5,018 nt of DNA. Source: an uncultured Phaeodactylibacter sp. GTDB taxonomy: Bacteria; Bacteroidota; Bacteroidia; Chitinophagales; Saprospiraceae. The position numbers and the translations under genes are program-made. This document shows, piece by piece, positions 4,816 to 5,018 of this stretch. The notes under the pieces were generated by a model. That model did no database searches and was not told the DNA's origin. It saw only the letters and a program-made list of their open reading frames with translations. The stretch is taken from assembly GCA_913062745.1 (NCBI GenBank), contig CAJXXJ010000334.1, forward strand, positions 1 to 5,018. Reading direction: 5' to 3'. The stretch's first letter is position 1. Each line of letters starts with the position of its first letter.

Positions 4816-5018
4816 TGGATCTGTTTGCCGCCGCTGATCTGAGGCGAGCGGGCCGGGAGTTTCTCGCCCGTTGCCCCTGGCATGACGACCGCCGGCCTTC
4901 ATTGACGGTCAGCCCCAAGCGCAACCGGGTGCATTGCTTTGTCTGCGGCAAGGGCACCGATGCGATCGGCTGGCTGCAGGAGCAGCAGGGGATGAGTTTT
5001 CAAGAGGCGGTGCTGGAG
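4794..5018 (+). CDS. DnaG-type primase N-terminus with CHC2 zinc finger (partial)
   Basis: The plus-strand frame reads VRERAQIVDLF, then DLRRAGREFLARCPWHDD, PSLTVSPKRNRVHCFVCG and GMSFQEAVLE, and remains open at the window end. CPWH (Cys codon 4872-4874, His 4881-4883) and CFVC (Cys 4935-4937 and 4944-4946) form a Cys-x2-His-x17-Cys-x2-Cys site. That is the spacing of the zinc-binding domain of bacterial DnaG primase, which binds template DNA. IVDL, the RP-S-L-TVSP stretch and SFQEAV fit the flanking family pattern. The catalytic TOPRIM domain would lie beyond the window, so it could be chromosomal DnaG or a plasmid or phage primase-like protein. No ATG is visible. The frame is open further left (GTG at 4791 and 4794), but there it is antisense to the dehydrogenase, so the true start is unknown and may lie across a junction. 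GC is about 65% (39 of 60 at 4921-4980). Confidence 0.85.
   Translation, partial: MRERAQIVDLFAAADLRRAGREFLARCPWHDDRRPSLTVSPKRNRVHCFVCGKGTDAIGWLQEQQGMSFQEAVLE

Noticed and set aside
4816..4883. N-terminal extension of the dehydrogenase to an ATG at 4883
   Set aside because: The residues encoded here do not resemble the family and are antisense to the CHC2 zinc finger. The ATG is the complement of the zinc-binding His codon.

Overview
The window looks like a short piece of Bacteroidota DNA, probably from a Saprospiraceae-like relative. The evidence is a minus-strand cluster of one lipoprotein gene and two outer-membrane beta-barrel genes, lipoprotein and secretory signals of Bacteroidota type, no clear Shine-Dalgarno sequences, and a hairpin-rich intergenic region. 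The assignment is inferred from protein style, not from a database match.

Layout from left to right. Positions 1-57 are a diverged second copy of the 3' end of a molybdenum hydroxylase gene; the main copy lies at 3988-4044. A GC-rich hairpin at 91-122 can terminate the cluster. Positions 129-3282 carry three tandem minus-strand genes, transcribed from right to left. The first (1777-3282) encodes a large lipoprotein with a Cys/Asp/Glu-rich linker. The second (966-1715) and third (259-960) encode beta-barrel proteins with signal peptides and sit 5 nt apart. The third appears frameshifted near its end: deleting one base from an AAAA run at 267-270 extends it to a stop at 129, just before the hairpin. 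A strong hairpin (1738-1764) separates the first gene from the second. Positions 3326-3950 hold no convincing gene but contain short inverted and direct repeats. Positions 3951 to about 4815 are the C-terminal part of a molybdopterin-binding subunit of the xanthine/aldehyde dehydrogenase family, with its catalytic glutamate. From about 4794 to 5018 the plus strand encodes the start of a DnaG-type CHC2 zinc finger.

The three-gene cluster is best read as a cell-surface unit: a lipoprotein plus two barrels, probably co-transcribed, of unknown function. The dehydrogenase is an unrelated metabolic gene. The change from dehydrogenase to primase on opposite strands, at about 4800-4823, has no intergenic space and cuts the dehydrogenase in mid-gene. 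Together with the diverged dehydrogenase fragment at the left end, this suggests that one or both ends are rearranged or chimeric.

Two homopolymers sit where reading frames fail: a 9-C run at 3315-3323 beside the lipoprotein start, and the AAAA run in the third gene. They may be sequencing errors or, for the 9-C run, a phase-variable tract. I see no mobile element, CRISPR array, tRNA or rRNA, and I cannot claim a new defence or mobile system from this sequence.
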